DNA of 64,000 nucleotides from assembly GCA_964633225.1 (NCBI GenBank), contig CAZWFQ010000001.1, positions 62,001 through 126,000 on the forward strand. Direction: 5' to 3'. The notes below the pieces were generated by a model. The model had not been told where the DNA came from. It searched no databases and saw only the letters and a program-made list of their open reading frames with translations. The position numbers and the translations under genes were made by a program. Positions 1 through 7,206 of this stretch are shown here, piece after piece; within the stretch, counting starts at the first letter, position 1; each line of letters starts with the position of its first letter. Origin of the DNA: JAKQIM01 sp964633225. GTDB lineage: Bacteria; Chloroflexota; Anaerolineae; Anaerolineales; UBA4823.

Positions 1-13
1 TCAGCATAGAAGG

Positions 14-898
14 TTATGCCTGGGTGCGGGTGTCTATATCAAATACAGTCTTGTGTTGGATGCTGGCGTTGATCTCAGCTAACTCAGGGTGGTTTTGGAC
101 CAGGCTCAGGATGGTATGCCAGGGGAGAATGGTCTCTTCAGCATCGCCAGATGGCGCCAGGCCTTGTTGGGCCATCAAATGCTTAAAGATCTGCTGAACC
201 AGCTCCAGGTCGGCGGGGGTGTCTACCGTCCAACGCAGGCTGCCCTGATCGGGTGTGTGATGGAGCTGGATGATGCGGAAGCCGCGTGGCGAGACGCCGT
301 GGGTCAGGCGGTAGGGGAGGTCGATCAGGCTGTCTTGAACGGGGAATAAGTCAACATCTTCATACAGGTACGGCATCACGTGCTCGCGGTGGAAACGCTC
401 GTGGGCCTCCTGCCATGCCCGCTCAAGGGCGGCGAAGCTGCACACTTCCACATCCAGGCCGATGGGCAGGCTGCGTGTCCAGGGTGGGGGCAGGCGGTTG
501 GCAGCGAAATCGTAAGCGCCGGTCTGCTCAGGGGTAAAGCGGCCCTGAAAAGCCTGGATGGTCAGGTCAACCACAGCCGGGTCCAGCAGGGGGCAGTCGG
601 CGGTGATGCGCACAATGGTGCCAGCCTGGAGTTGGCGAGCGGCCTGGTAATAGCGGTCCAGTACATCGGGCAGGCTGCCGCGGTAGCATGGATCGCCCCG
701 CTCGGTGCAGAAGCGTTCAATGGCGTCATCATCGGGGTCAGTGGTGGTGGCAACCAGTACCTGGTCAACCAACTGGGCCCGTTTTGCTCGCTCAACCACA
801 TGGGCCAGCATAGGCTGCCCGGCGATCTGGCGCAGTACCTTGCCGGGGAGGCGGGATGAAGACATACGTGCCTGGATGATGGCAATAGCAGAGTGCAT
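14..898 (-). CDS. spsF: SpsF-type cytidylyltransferase for an acidic sugar
   Basis: Nucleotidyltransferase of the SpsF/CMP-KDO-synthetase type, expected to activate an acidic sugar as its CMP derivative in the cytoplasm. From the chosen start the signature QARMSSSRLPGK lies at residues 9-20, TADCPLLD follows in the core and RWTVDTPADLE near the C terminus; 294 aa is a normal length. The frame stays open 19 codons further upstream (to 955), but that extension reads STIHYSLF, the translation of a short dispersed repeat, so I start at the internal Met before the conserved domain. With the NeuB-like and PseB-like genes downstream in coordinates it fits a nonulosonic-acid pathway (inference); the exact sugar is not readable. 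An ATG at 5-7 on the same strand may begin the next gene. Confidence 0.88.
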   Translation of the reverse strand: MHSAIAIIQARMSSSRLPGKVLRQIAGQPMLAHVVERAKRAQLVDQVLVATTTDPDDDAIERFCTERGDPCYRGSLPDVLDRYYQAARQLQAGTIVRITADCPLLDPAVVDLTIQAFQGRFTPEQTGAYDFAANRLPPPWTRSLPIGLDVEVCSFAALERAWQEAHERFHREHVMPYLYEDVDLFPVQDSLIDLPYRLTHGVSPRGFRIIQLHHTPDQGSLRWTVDTPADLELVQQIFKHLMAQQGLAPSGDAEETILPWHTILSLVQNHPELAEINASIQHKTVFDIDTRTQA

Positions 899-931
899 AG
901 GGAATAGTGAGTAGTGAATCGTGGAGAGTGG
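899..931. repeat. GTGGAT/GTGAATA-type short repeat, copy 1
   Basis: Degenerate tandem of AGTGA(A/G)TA and GTGGA-like units (ATAGTGAGTAGTGAATCGTG). It fills the spacer between the glycosyltransferase stop and the cytidylyltransferase start. Related copies occur elsewhere in the first 18 kb. Confidence 0.6.
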
Positions 932-938
932 CGGGTTG

Positions 939-2045
939 TTACTTGCTGGTGGCAATTTGGTAGGCTTTTTCTAGCTCGAGGAAGTTCTTTTGCCAGTCAG
1001 CGCGCGCTTCTGCAACCTGGCGAGCCCGCTGTCCCATGGCAGGCAGTACATGGCGCTGTTTAAGCGCCTGCAAGATGGCCTGGGTCAGGGCTTTGGCATC
1101 CCCATCCGGAAACCACCAGCCGTTTTCGCCGGGCGTGACCCATTCCTGATTGCCGGGAATGTCAGAAACCAGGGCCGGGCGCCCGCAGGCCATGGCTTCA
1201 AGCAAAGAGATCGATGAGCCATCGCTGTGTGATGCGCTGACGTAGAGATCGGCAGAACGGTAGTAGCGCGGCAGGTCGGCCTGCCCCACCTGCCCCGGGC
1301 AGTGGACGCGATCATCCACGCCGCCCTGGGTGAAGATGCGGCGCAGTTGGGCAGCCTGCGAGCCATTGCCGAGCATCAGCAGATGCAGTTCTGGGCACTG
1401 CTGGGCGGCGGCAACGAAGGCGCGGGCAATCACGTCCACCCCATAGATCGGCTCCCAGCCCCGGGTTGAGAGGATGGTGAAGGGCTGGTCCTCAATATCA
1501 CTCGGTACATGGTCGCCATCAGATGACGGCGTGAAATGTTGGATATCGACTCCCCACGGGAAGGTGACGATGCGCTCGTTGGGCATGCCGTAGGCAATGG
1601 CAAGCTGGCGGATGGTGTTGCAGTCGCCCACCAGGGCGGCGCTGTGTTTGAGCGTGTAGCGTGTGGCCCAGGCCCAGGCCCGGCTGCGGCGCGCATCATG
1701 CAGCAGGTCGTAGCCCCAAGACATCGAGACGATGGGCCGGAAGCCGCTCAGGGCCGCCAGGAAGGCGCAGCGCTGGATTGGTCCGGCCTGGATCAGATCG
1801 GGTTTGACCTGGCGGATGACGCGTTTTAAATCCATCAGCAGGCGCGGCCCATCGCTTAGCCCTGCCGGGGCTTGCCCGCCGGCCCAACTTACCTGTTCGA
1901 TCTCTGGCGGCAGGGCACGGTCTTCAAGCGGGTGGCCGCGCTGCTCCAGTCGCAGGTAAGCCACCTGGTGCGTTGTGCCCGCCAGGGCTGAGAGGTAGCG
2001 GTGGTCGTGGGTGGTGTAGTCGCGCGAAAAATAAAGGATACGCAT
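939..2045 (-). CDS. GT4-type glycosyltransferase
   Basis: GT-B fold glycosyltransferase that would transfer a sugar from a nucleotide donor to a growing surface glycan on the cytoplasmic face. The C-terminal half has the donor-site signature around SLLEAMACGRPALVSD followed by NGWWFPDGD; the N-terminal half is the variable acceptor domain. Length (368 aa) is usual for the family. Its ATG lies 8 bases after the HIT-protein stop, so the two are probably co-transcribed. Donor and acceptor cannot be predicted from sequence alone. Confidence 0.85.
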   Translation of the reverse strand: MRILYFSRDYTTHDHRYLSALAGTTHQVAYLRLEQRGHPLEDRALPPEIEQVSWAGGQAPAGLSDGPRLLMDLKRVIRQVKPDLIQAGPIQRCAFLAALSGFRPIVSMSWGYDLLHDARRSRAWAWATRYTLKHSAALVGDCNTIRQLAIAYGMPNERIVTFPWGVDIQHFTPSSDGDHVPSDIEDQPFTILSTRGWEPIYGVDVIARAFVAAAQQCPELHLLMLGNGSQAAQLRRIFTQGGVDDRVHCPGQVGQADLPRYYRSADLYVSASHSDGSSISLLEAMACGRPALVSDIPGNQEWVTPGENGWWFPDGDAKALTQAILQALKQRHVLPAMGQRARQVAEARADWQKNFLELEKAYQIATSK

Positions 2046-2053
2046 GCTGGGTG

Positions 2054-2497
2054 CTAGAGCCGCTTTTCGATCGCTGTGCGAAGCTTTTGCATGAGGGGTT
2101 TGTCTCGTCCGGCGTCAAAGCGCAGCGAGTCGATTTCCTCTTTGGGGTGTGACCAGGGCAGCCCCTGGCGCAGGTTCTCTGGCTCTGACATGTAGCGGGG
2201 GACGATGTGGGCGTGCAGGTAGGGGTCAGAATTGCCTGCAATGGCATAATTGATGCGGTATGCACCGGTGACTTCTAACAGGGCATCTCCGACCGTAGCC
2301 ATATCGCACAGGTATTCGGCCCGTTTGGCGCGATCAAGGTCGTTCAGGCTGGTTACCACCGGGTCGGGCAGCAGGATGCAGTACCCGCTCAGGAACTGCA
2401 TATCGCACAGCACCACCCAGCCTGAGGGCATGCGGCAGATCACGGTGGGGTTTGTGTTGGTTCGGGCGGTTTCAACGCGTTCGATAACAGTAGGCAT
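2054..2497 (-). CDS. HIT-family nucleotide hydrolase-like protein
   Basis: Histidine-triad family protein; relatives hydrolyse or transfer nucleotidyl groups (Ap4A, AMP-lysine, nucleotide sugars). The motif is YLHAHIVPR. Compared with the canonical H-x-H-x-H-x-x, the first His is Tyr, while the middle (catalytic) and third His are kept. Short protein (147 aa) with no membrane segment. It lies 11 bases after the NeuB-like gene's stop and 8 bases before a glycosyltransferase, so it may serve nucleotide-sugar housekeeping in the locus (inference). Confidence 0.8.
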   Translation of the reverse strand: MPTVIERVETARTNTNPTVICRMPSGWVVLCDMQFLSGYCILLPDPVVTSLNDLDRAKRAEYLCDMATVGDALLEVTGAYRINYAIAGNSDPYLHAHIVPRYMSEPENLRQGLPWSHPKEEIDSLRFDAGRDKPLMQKLRTAIEKRL

Positions 2498-2508
2498 AGG
2501 CTATCGCA

Positions 2509-3576
2509 CTAAGCTCCCAGGTCCGTCCAGCGCAGCTCTTTGCCGGCGGGGATAAAGTTCAGGGCGCGCGTGCCGATCACGTTGGCTACCTGGTCAGGTG
2601 TGATCGCCCCGGGGGTTGCCGGGCGCAGGACATCAATCATCTCGCGGGTAAGGACCTCACCGGGCTCGATATCGCGCCCGGCGCGCAAACAACGCCGTTG
2701 GACCACTGCCGTTTGCACTTCGTTGCCCGCCACGAACTTATCTGGCGAGCCGAGGGAGCGCTCCAGCAGGCGAGTTTCTTCAACCATGCGAGCCCAGTTT
2801 TCAGGGTTCATGGCGAACTTATGATCTGGGCCTTCGCGGTCATTGCTGTCGGTAAAGTGGCGCTCAATAACGCGCGCTCCCAGGGTCACTGCCCCCAAGA
2901 CGGGAGCCAGGGCATGGGTGTGGTCTGAAAGGCCCAGGATCACGCCGGGGAACATGGTGGCGTAGGTTTTGAGCACGTTCAGGTGCAGGTGATCGTAATT
3001 ATCGGGGCTGGCGGTGTAATTGGTATTGCACTGCATCAGCACCAACTGCGGGTTGATCTTGAGGATGGCATGCACGGCCTGCTGGACCTCGCCGATGGTC
3101 GAGGCGCCGGTGGCGATAAAGAAGGGTTTGCCTTTAGACGCCATCCGTTCCAGGGCTTCGATCCAGTCAATCTCACCAGAGCCGGCCTTATAAAGCTTCA
3201 CATGTTCATCGAGCATATCGATGGCTTCAAAATCGTAAGGGGCCGAGAAGAACTCAATGCCTACTTTGTCACATTCATCCTTAAGGATCGGTGTCCATTC
3301 AAAGGGAATGGACGCCCGCTGGTAGACCTCAAAGACCGATTTCTTCCAACTGGCCTGGTGCGAGACCTGGCTGTTCATGTGCTTGAAGCCGTAATCTGAG
3401 ACGATCTGGGGGGCGCGGAAGTTCTGGAACTTGGCTGAGTCAGCCCCGGCCTGTTTGGCCAGGCGGATGAGCATCTTGGCCCGTTCCAGGTCGCCGTCGT
3501 GGTTGGCGGCGATGTCGGCAATGAAATAGGTGGGGTGATTGGGGCCAATGGTGCGGTTGGAGATGGTGATGTCCAT
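2509..3576 (-). CDS. neuB: NeuB/PseI/LegI-type nonulosonic acid synthase
   Basis: Family of enzymes that condense phosphoenolpyruvate with an N-acylated hexosamine to give a nine-carbon nonulosonic acid (sialic, legionaminic or pseudaminic type). A TIM-barrel NeuB domain covers about residues 1-280, with IADIAANHDGDLERA at the N terminus and GLSDHT later; a C-terminal SAF/antifreeze-like domain covers about 290-355. A GGAGAA ribosome site precedes the ATG. Which of the three sugars is made cannot be decided here; PseB in the same locus favours a pseudaminic-like product (inference). Confidence 0.88.
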   Translation of the reverse strand: MDITISNRTIGPNHPTYFIADIAANHDGDLERAKMLIRLAKQAGADSAKFQNFRAPQIVSDYGFKHMNSQVSHQASWKKSVFEVYQRASIPFEWTPILKDECDKVGIEFFSAPYDFEAIDMLDEHVKLYKAGSGEIDWIEALERMASKGKPFFIATGASTIGEVQQAVHAILKINPQLVLMQCNTNYTASPDNYDHLHLNVLKTYATMFPGVILGLSDHTHALAPVLGAVTLGARVIERHFTDSNDREGPDHKFAMNPENWARMVEETRLLERSLGSPDKFVAGNEVQTAVVQRRCLRAGRDIEPGEVLTREMIDVLRPATPGAITPDQVANVIGTRALNFIPAGKELRWTDLGA

Positions 3577-3595
3577 AGGATTCTCCGTTAAATAC

Positions 3596-3622
3596 AGTGG
3601 ATCGTGGATGGTGAATGGGATT
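3596..3622. repeat. GTGGAT/GTGAATA-type short repeat, copy 2
   Basis: GTGGATCGTGGATGGTGAAT, in the 115-bp gap upstream of the NeuB-like gene. Related to the copies at 899, 6505, 10949 and 16913. Confidence 0.55.
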
Positions 3623-3629
3623 TACTGCT

Positions 3630-3672
3630 GAGACGCAGAGAGCGCTGAGTTTTTGAGTTTTCTCCGCGTCTC
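3630..3672 (-). repeat. Hairpin with GAGACGC arms
   Basis: Arms GAGACGCAGAGA and TCTCCGCGTCTC pair at 11 of 12 positions around a T-rich loop. It lies in the gap between the NeuB-like start and the rmlD-like stop. There is no clear T-run on the minus strand after it, so a terminator role is uncertain. It resembles in wording the terminator stem at 28346-28396 (CGCAGAGA). Confidence 0.5.
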
Positions 3673-3691
3673 GACGGCGAAAATGGTTTTA

Positions 3692-4657
3692 TCAGGTGAA
3701 TAACCCTTGAATAAACTGTGGATAACCCTGTTGATAAAGTTGGTAAAAGGTCTCGATACCTGTGGATACGCTGGGGAGAGAATGCCCCAGGGCGGCGGCA
3801 AGCTTATCGGTGCGCATGGATAGGTTGGGAGAGCGGGCGGCTTTCAAACCACCTTGCATCACCGACGCGGGCTGGATCAGGCCTGCATCCAGGTCAAAGC
3901 GCTGGGCCAGGCGCAGGCCAAATTCGTACTTGCTCAGGCATTGGCTGCTCACAGTGTGGTAAATGCCGCTCAGATCCTTCTCCAACATTTCGATCAGCAC
4001 ATGGGCCAGGTCATTGGCCAGCAGGGGGCAGAAGAAGACATCCGTAAAGCCATTGACTTGTTTGCCCGCGCTCAAATTGTTGACGAAAAACTCCGCCAGG
4101 CTGCGCTTGCCAGAAGGGCTCCAGCCGAAGAGGTTTACCCGCGCAACAATGGCCTGGGGATTGGCCTGCATCACGGCAAGCTCGCCCTCCAGCTTGGTGC
4201 GAGCATAAACGCCCAGCGGGTTAGGAATATCCGTTTCGCTGTAGGCGCCGCGCTGACCGTCAAAGACGCAGTCGGTGGAAATGTGCAAGAAGCGCGCTCC
4301 GCCCCTGGTGACATTGGCGATCGATGAGCGAGCGTCTTGTCCAGTATGGGGCCGGCAAAGTTCAGCCAGTTGCCGCGGTAACTCGGTATTCAGTTGAGAT
4401 GCCAGCGCTGGGTCTGCTTCGCAGGCATCTACGTTCGCGAGGGCGGCGCAGTGGATGACCCAATCGGGCCGGGTTTGCTCTAACAGGCTTTCCACTGCAC
4501 CTGGGGCCAACAGGTCGGTCTGGACGACCTGGAAGGCAGTTGGCGCATTCGCAAACGCATGGCTGTTCGCCGTGCCGAATACCGTATGCTCCTTTGCCGC
4601 CTCCAGGGCCAGGTTGAGACCCAACAACCCGCTGGCTCCTGTGATCAGGATGCGCAT
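3692..4657 (-). CDS. RmlD-like SDR, dTDP-4-dehydrorhamnose reductase family
   Basis: Extended short-chain dehydrogenase of the RmlD substrate-binding family, reducing or epimerising a nucleotide-linked 4-keto sugar with NAD(P)H. The dinucleotide-binding GASGLLG is at residues 7-13, STDCVFDG marks the catalytic Ser region and YARTK supplies the Tyr/Lys pair. Length (321 aa) is slightly above typical RmlD. It follows pseB by about 55 bases, and in PseB-containing loci such SDRs often act on the PseB product (general knowledge). No RmlA/B/C neighbours are visible, so a true rhamnose role is doubtful. Confidence 0.8.
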   Translation of the reverse strand: MRILITGASGLLGLNLALEAAKEHTVFGTANSHAFANAPTAFQVVQTDLLAPGAVESLLEQTRPDWVIHCAALANVDACEADPALASQLNTELPRQLAELCRPHTGQDARSSIANVTRGGARFLHISTDCVFDGQRGAYSETDIPNPLGVYARTKLEGELAVMQANPQAIVARVNLFGWSPSGKRSLAEFFVNNLSAGKQVNGFTDVFFCPLLANDLAHVLIEMLEKDLSGIYHTVSSQCLSKYEFGLRLAQRFDLDAGLIQPASVMQGGLKAARSPNLSMRTDKLAAALGHSLPSVSTGIETFYQLYQQGYPQFIQGLFT

Positions 4658-4713
4658 AGATTTTGAACCTATCCGAAAGGCGGGTTTTGCCCGCCGGTTA
4701 TTCGGGTAGATGA

Positions 4714-5724
4714 TTACTCTTCTGGTGCAATATTCAAGTTCTTGTTTTCAAAAGGTGCCACCATCTGGCGGATCTGGTCAACATCCAGCCATTGGGGGTT
4801 ATTGTCGCTGGCGTAGTGGAACCCATCGGGCAGGGGCTTGCCGCACTCTTGCCACTCGTGCCCAAACCAAAGTGCGCCGCTGGGCTGAACGACAAACATA
4901 TCGTCCATCTCAAGCGTCGAGCGGGCCTCGTCTTCAGAAATCAGCACTTCGTGCAGTTTCTCGCCCGGGCGAATGCCCATCACTTCCAGGGTGGCATCTG
5001 GGGCAATGGCCTTGGCCAAATCAACGATCTTGGTGCTGGGGATCTTGGGCACAAAGACTTCGCCGCCGTGCATCTGTTCAATGCGGCTGATCACGAAACG
5101 CACGCTTTGTTCCAGGGTCAACCAGAAGCGGGTCATGCGGGCATCGGTGATGGTCAGCCGCCCACTGCTGCGCTGCTGCATGAAGATGGGCACAACGCTG
5201 CCGCGCGAACCTACCACATTGCCGTAGCGCACACAGGAGAAGCGGGTTGCCATGCCGCCGGCGTAAGAATTGCTCTGCACAAAGAGCTTTTCGGCCGCCA
5301 GCTTGGTGGCGCCATACAGGTTGACCGGGTTGACGGCTTTGTCGGTGCTCAGGGCCAGCACCTGTTTGACCCCGGCGTCCAGGGCTGCATCTATCACATT
5401 GCTGCTGCCCAGGATGTTGGTTTTGATCGCTTCCATGGGGTTATACTCGCAGGCCGGCACTTGTTTCAGCGCGGCTGCGTGCACCACAATATCCACCCCG
5501 TGCATGGCGCGGCGCAGGCGTTCCACGTCGCGCACATCGCCAATGAAGTAGCGCAGGTTGGGTTGGTTGAAGCCCGCCACGCGCATTTCGTGCTGTTTCA
5601 GTTCGTCGCGGCTGAAAACGATCAATTTGGCGGGGCGGTACTCGTTCAAGATGATCTCAACGAACTTCTTGCCGAACGAGCCGGTGCCGCCGGTGATAAG
5701 AACGACTTTTTCATTCCAGTTCAT
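4714..5724 (-). CDS. pseB: UDP-N-acetylglucosamine 4,6-dehydratase (inverting), PseB-like
   Basis: NAD(P)-dependent SDR that converts UDP-GlcNAc to a UDP-4-keto-6-deoxy sugar, the first step to pseudaminic acid and related deoxyaminosugars. From the chosen start MNWNEKVVLITGGTGSFGKK begins the protein (336 aa); STDKAVNPVNLYGATK holds the catalytic region. The frame is open to 5862, but the extra 46 codons overlap the Nudix gene and show no homology-like pattern, so the internal Met at 5724 is preferred. The Nudix stop is 13 bases upstream. A PseC aminotransferase is not in the window and might lie beyond position 1. Confidence 0.9.
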   Translation of the reverse strand: MNWNEKVVLITGGTGSFGKKFVEIILNEYRPAKLIVFSRDELKQHEMRVAGFNQPNLRYFIGDVRDVERLRRAMHGVDIVVHAAALKQVPACEYNPMEAIKTNILGSSNVIDAALDAGVKQVLALSTDKAVNPVNLYGATKLAAEKLFVQSNSYAGGMATRFSCVRYGNVVGSRGSVVPIFMQQRSSGRLTITDARMTRFWLTLEQSVRFVISRIEQMHGGEVFVPKIPSTKIVDLAKAIAPDATLEVMGIRPGEKLHEVLISEDEARSTLEMDDMFVVQPSGALWFGHEWQECGKPLPDGFHYASDNNPQWLDVDQIRQMVAPFENKNLNIAPEE

Positions 5725-5737
5725 GCGATGGTAGCTC

Positions 5738-6262
5738 CTATAGTAATCCAAGGTAATCCAGCCCCAGGTAGCCAGTTTCCACATCGGTAAGCTGGCTGCT
5801 GCGCAGGTGCTGGCGGAAATCGGGCAGAGGCATTTCAAATACTTCAATGAATTCGTCCGCATCAGGGCTGGGCGGTTGGACTGGGCGGCAGTGGGTAGCC
5901 ACGAAGTTGTAGCGCACCATGGTCGAATAGGCGCAGTCCAGGCTGGTGCTGACCAACTCTAATTTTCCGGCATAGCCGGTTTCTTCAAGCAGTTCGCGGC
6001 CAGCGGCGGCTTCGGGGGCCTCGCCTGGCTCGGCGCCGCCGCCGGGCATTTCAATCAGCACTTTTTCGGGGCCGGGGCGAAACTGGCGTGTCATCACCAC
6101 CTGGTTCGCATCGGTCAGGGCCAGGATGCATACGGCGCGGCCCTCATGCTTGATATCAAAGATGCTCTCGCGTCCATCGGGCAGGCGGTACACGCGACGC
6201 AGGATGCGGCGCGAGCCGGTCTCCAGGGGTTGTTCAGAGAGCTTGATCCAGTCGTTGAGCAT
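5738..6262 (-). CDS. Nudix hydrolase, ADP-ribose pyrophosphatase-like
   Basis: Hydrolase of nucleoside diphosphates linked to another moiety; ADP-ribose or nucleotide sugars are typical substrates of this subgroup. The Nudix box is seen as GGGAEPGEAPE followed by RELLEETGYAG, with all the Glu metal ligands. 174 aa, cytoplasmic. It sits two bases from the stop-start junction with the methyltransferase gene upstream, so it is translationally close-coupled. Its place in a sugar-nucleotide locus suggests a sanitising or regulatory role on nucleotide sugars (inference). Confidence 0.88.
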   Translation of the reverse strand: MLNDWIKLSEQPLETGSRRILRRVYRLPDGRESIFDIKHEGRAVCILALTDANQVVMTRQFRPGPEKVLIEMPGGGAEPGEAPEAAAGRELLEETGYAGKLELVSTSLDCAYSTMVRYNFVATHCRPVQPPSPDADEFIEVFEMPLPDFRQHLRSSQLTDVETGYLGLDYLGLL

Positions 6263-6264
6263 GC

Positions 6265-7206
6265 TTAATCCTTACGTAAAACGATGAGCGGGTATTGGCC
6301 ATTCTCACCAAACCAGTGCGGCAGGCGTTCTTCCAGCCAGTACAGACAGCGCAGCCAGAAGCGCCCGCCCAGTCGGTGGTGGATGAAAGTGCGCAAGAAG
6401 TGCACGCTAACGCTGCGCCAGCACCAAATTTCGACCGGCATCTGTGCTCCAACCGTGGTTTTGAGCCAGGCGGGCGTGTGTTTGCGGACGAAGGTGCCTC
6501 TTGGAGTGGGTAGTGGAGAGTGGGTCGTGGATGCTGCCTGGTCAGCCGGCTGTGTCCGAGGAATGGGCCGGGAGGAGGGGCGAAGAAAATGATAGACCTG
6601 TTCTGCCAGCTTGATCCAGAAGTTGAAAAAGACGGTCAGCGGAGGCAGGTCCCAGCCATTGACGATCACCGCGCTGGAGGCGGGGGCCAAGACGCGCTGC
6701 AGCTCCTGGTAGGCACGCAGGTGCTCTTCAAAGGGCAGGTGGTGAATGGTGTGCAGAGAGACGATCCCGTCGAAGGTGCCGGGCTTGAAGGGTAGGTTGG
6801 CAATATCTGCCACCACAAACAACCCGTGCCCCCCATTGGATGCATCGCCAATCCGCTTGCGCGCTTCTTGCAAGGCCACCCGAGAGATATCCAGGCAGAC
6901 CCGGTATTGGTAGGGGGGGGGATCGTTCTTTCCCAACGAATATTCCAGGTATTCAGGATACTGGATGGGGCCAGAACCGGCATCCAACAGTAGGCGGCCC
7001 TTGGGCTTAAGGTGGCGTGTTACGCGCTGGTGGCAGTCGTGGATGTACTGCCGCGAGACCGGGCGCAGATCTTCGTAGGTGGCATTCTGATAAACGCCAG
7101 TACCCACTTCTTGCCAGCCTACCTGGTTATAGAATTCCTGTACCTGGGCCTTGGTGTTGGCAGGTGTGCCCGGTGCAGGGGATGCTTGCTGTTTTGGGGC
7201 TACCAT
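6265..7206 (-). CDS. Class I SAM-dependent methyltransferase
   Basis: Methyltransferase of the Methyltransf_11 type: motif I is LLLDAGSGPIQYPEY, and the later VVADIANLPFKPGTFD and VSLHTIHHLPF match motifs II-III. The longer frame opens at 7245, but the Met at 7206 gives an ATG overlapping the TAG of the upstream gene by 7 bases, a usual coupling, so I use it (313 aa). Near residue 220 the protein carries STTHSPLPTPR, which is the in-frame translation of a short dispersed repeat and looks like an insertion in a loop. Substrate unknown; sugar or lipid-carrier O-methylation is a guess from context. Confidence 0.8.
   Translation of the reverse strand: MVAPKQQASPAPGTPANTKAQVQEFYNQVGWQEVGTGVYQNATYEDLRPVSRQYIHDCHQRVTRHLKPKGRLLLDAGSGPIQYPEYLEYSLGKNDPPPYQYRVCLDISRVALQEARKRIGDASNGGHGLFVVADIANLPFKPGTFDGIVSLHTIHHLPFEEHLRAYQELQRVLAPASSAVIVNGWDLPPLTVFFNFWIKLAEQVYHFLRPSSRPIPRTQPADQAASTTHSPLPTPRGTFVRKHTPAWLKTTVGAQMPVEIWCWRSVSVHFLRTFIHHRLGGRFWLRCLYWLEERLPHWFGENGQYPLIVLRKD
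6504..6535. repeat. GTGGAT/GTGAATA-type short repeat, copy 3, inside a methyltransferase gene
   Basis: GGGTAGTGGAGAGTGGGTCG and flanks, read in frame on the minus strand as STTHSPLP within the methyltransferase. It is the same family as the intergenic copies. Confidence 0.55.

Noticed and set aside
4792..5790. 332-codon plus-strand frame opposite pseB
   Set aside because: It mirrors the codon pattern of pseB on the other strand, has no family motif and no ribosome site.
5725..5862. N-terminal extension of pseB
   Set aside because: It overlaps the Nudix gene and lacks similarity to known PseB N termini; the internal Met precedes the NAD site properly.
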